Part shown: positions 62,792 to 64,000 of the stretch, in pieces
How the letters are laid out: each line of letters begins with the position of its first letter
How positions within the stretch are numbered: position 1 is the first letter of the stretch
DNA from: Prado023 sp963777855
GTDB taxonomy: Bacteria > Actinomycetota > Actinomycetes > S36-B12 > CAIYMF01
Direction: 5' to 3'
Length of the DNA: 64,000 nucleotides
NCBI GenBank assembly: GCA_963777855.1
Contig: CAVZRW010000011.1
Span: forward strand, 243,942 to 307,941
The notes under the pieces: generated by a model
Told to the model about the DNA's origin: nothing
The model's input: the letters and a program-made list of their open reading frames with translations, nothing else
Databases searched by the model: none
Position numbers and translations under genes: made by a program

Positions 62792-63608
62792 TCAGGCGGG
62801 GTGGGGGGTGGTGCGCGCGCGGGCGATCATGCGGATGCCGGACCACGCGAGCAGGCCCGCGAACAGGGCCAGCGCCACACGCTCGGGCAGCCACTGGCCG
62901 CAGCGCCGCGCCGACCAACCCTGCCGGGGCGCCGACGAGCCCGGCCACCAGCCCGGGGCGCACCTCGACGAGGTCGTTGCGCAGGTTGGTCACGGTCGCG
63001 GTCAGGGCCGTGAGGATGACCACGAGCAGGCTGGTCCCGCGGGCGGTGTCCGCGTCGTTGCCGGCGAGGATCACCAGTCCGGGCACCATCACGATTCCCC
63101 CTCCGACGCCCAGCAGCCCGGCCAGCACGCCCGCGGCCAGGCCCACGGCCACCAGCAGCACCGCCTCCCACGCCCCGCCCGGCCCGCCCGAGCCGCCCGA
63201 CGAGTTGCCGAGCACGAGCCTCGCGGCGGTGGCCAGGCTGAGCACCCCGAACCACAGCTGCAGGGTGGGTATCGGGGTTCGCGGCAGCAGGCGCGCGCCA
63301 AGCAGCCCCCCGACCACCCCACCGAGCGCCAGGAGCACGCCGGCGCGCACGTCCACGTTGCCGTTGACCGCGTACCCGGCGGCCGAGGCGGTCGCGATGG
63401 GCACGATCGCCAGCAGGCTCGTCGCACTCGCCCGCCGTTGGTCCAGGGCGAACCAGGCCACGAGCAGCGGGACCATGACGATCCCGCCACCCACGCCGAA
63501 CAGCCCGGACAGGATCCCGGCGACGACACCCAGCACGCCCGCGCGCAGCCACCACGGCGACCCGGGCACCTCGGGGCGTGCGGGGGCCGTCGCAGCGGGG
63601 TCGGCCAC
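62792..63608 (-). CDS. TSUP-family (TauE/SafE) sulfite/anion permease (one frameshift)
   Basis: About 272 residues, two homologous halves of four helices each with the repeated glycine-rich motif (VAGILSGLFGVGGGIVMVPLL; AAGVLAGLLGVGGGIVMVPGLVI). It probably exports or imports a sulfur-containing anion or organosulfonate. An extra base near 62905 shifts the last helix (WLPERVALALFAGLLAWSGIRMIARA), after which the TGA is at 62792-62794. ATG 63608 starts MADPAATAPARP. It lies immediately after the Rip1-type protease gene on the same strand. Confidence 0.85.
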
Positions 63609-63612
63609 GGGA

Positions 63613-64000
63613 TCAGCCGTTGATGGAGATCGGGTTGATCACGTCGGCGAGGATGACCACGCTCGACAGGGCGATCAGCGTCAGGCCCACCGCGTAGGCG
63701 ACCGGCAGCGCCTTCGATACGTCGACCGGGCCCGGGTCGGGCTGGCCCCGCCAGCGCGCCAGCTGGCGGCGGGTGCCCTTCCACACCGCGCCGGCGACGT
63801 GACCGCCATCCAGGGGCAGCAGCGGGATCAGGTTGAACAGGAAGAGGAACAGGTTCGAGGCTGGCCATGACGCTGACCCAGGTGGCGACCTTGGCCATCA
63901 CCGGATCCTCGGCGGCGGCGACCTCGCCGGAGATCCGGCCGATGCCGACCACGCTCACCGGGCTGTCGGTCTCGGCGATACCAACCGAACCAGTAGAGGG
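63613..64000 (-). CDS. rip1: Rip1/RseP-type site-2 protease, C-terminal part (window edge, one frameshift)
   Basis: The end of an M50 intramembrane zinc protease that cleaves anti-sigma factors in mycobacteria (Rip1). The visible C-terminal part contains SPVSVVGIGRISGEVA, then after an extra base near 63860 NLFLFLFNLIPLLPLDGGHVAG (the L-D-G motif with the third zinc ligand) and a last membrane helix (YAVGLTLIALSSVVILADVI), ending NPISING. The HExxH motif and PDZ domain lie beyond the window. Its position upstream of ispG matches the mycobacterial rip1-ispG order, except that a TSUP gene is inserted. Confidence 0.88.

Overview
The window is 64 kb of very GC-rich chromosomal DNA (roughly 70% GC by eye) from an actinobacterium. 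The markers are RbpA, the complete Pup-proteasome system (Pup, Dop, PafA, ARC/Mpa, PrcA, PrcB, PafBC), mycothiol ligase MshC, a polyprenol-phosphate-mannose synthase beside an apolipoprotein N-acyltransferase, and many leaderless genes. Gene order follows the Mycobacterium tuberculosis stretches Rv2050-Rv2053c, Rv2090-Rv2130c and Rv2867c-Rv2869c, although several genes differ. A fused PafBC and a PTS permease suggest a non-mycobacterial lineage (Micrococcales or Propionibacteriales are possible), but the genus cannot be fixed from sequence reading alone.

Layout. 1-10.4 kb: the end of a subtilisin-like protease, a glycerophosphodiesterase, rbpA behind a sigmaR-type promoter, a transporter fused to two universal-stress domains, fxsA, ppm1, a Rieske ferredoxin, lnt and a secreted alkaline phosphatase. 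10.7-19.7 kb: a lysine-degradation island. kdd, an amidohydrolase, kamD, kamE and kal form one translationally coupled minus-strand operon. kamA is divergent, and an acyl-CoA dehydrogenase and an Lrp-type regulator follow. Together they could take lysine through beta-lysine and 3,5-diaminohexanoate towards crotonyl-CoA/butyryl-CoA, but the usual cleavage enzyme Kce is not in the window. 19.7-26.7 kb: a 5'-3' exonuclease, a hypothetical gene, helY, a lipid kinase, tatC, tatA and a zinc-ribbon protein. 26.8-42.8 kb: pafBC, two FKBP isomerases, pafA, prcA, prcB, pup, dop, a PTS EIICB gene, arc, trmI, a CBS-domain site-2 protease, a hypothetical gene and a divergent RecB-like nuclease. 42.8-52.3 kb: an ABC exporter pair, a HAD phosphatase, metH, and a lipoprotein with an overlapping secreted-protein gene. 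52.5-64 kb: pgi, mshC, surf1, a second HAD phosphatase, proS, an acetyltransferase, a small membrane peptide, a GTPase, ispG, a TSUP permease and the C-terminal end of a Rip1-type site-2 protease.

A major caveat is that at least 13 genes, including ispG, tatC, pafA and kdd, are broken by one or two short indels while both halves remain perfectly conserved. Clustering of this kind in essential genes points to indel errors in the underlying assembly rather than real pseudogenes. These genes are given here with their whole inferred span. I saw no rRNA, tRNA, CRISPR array, insertion sequence or phage.
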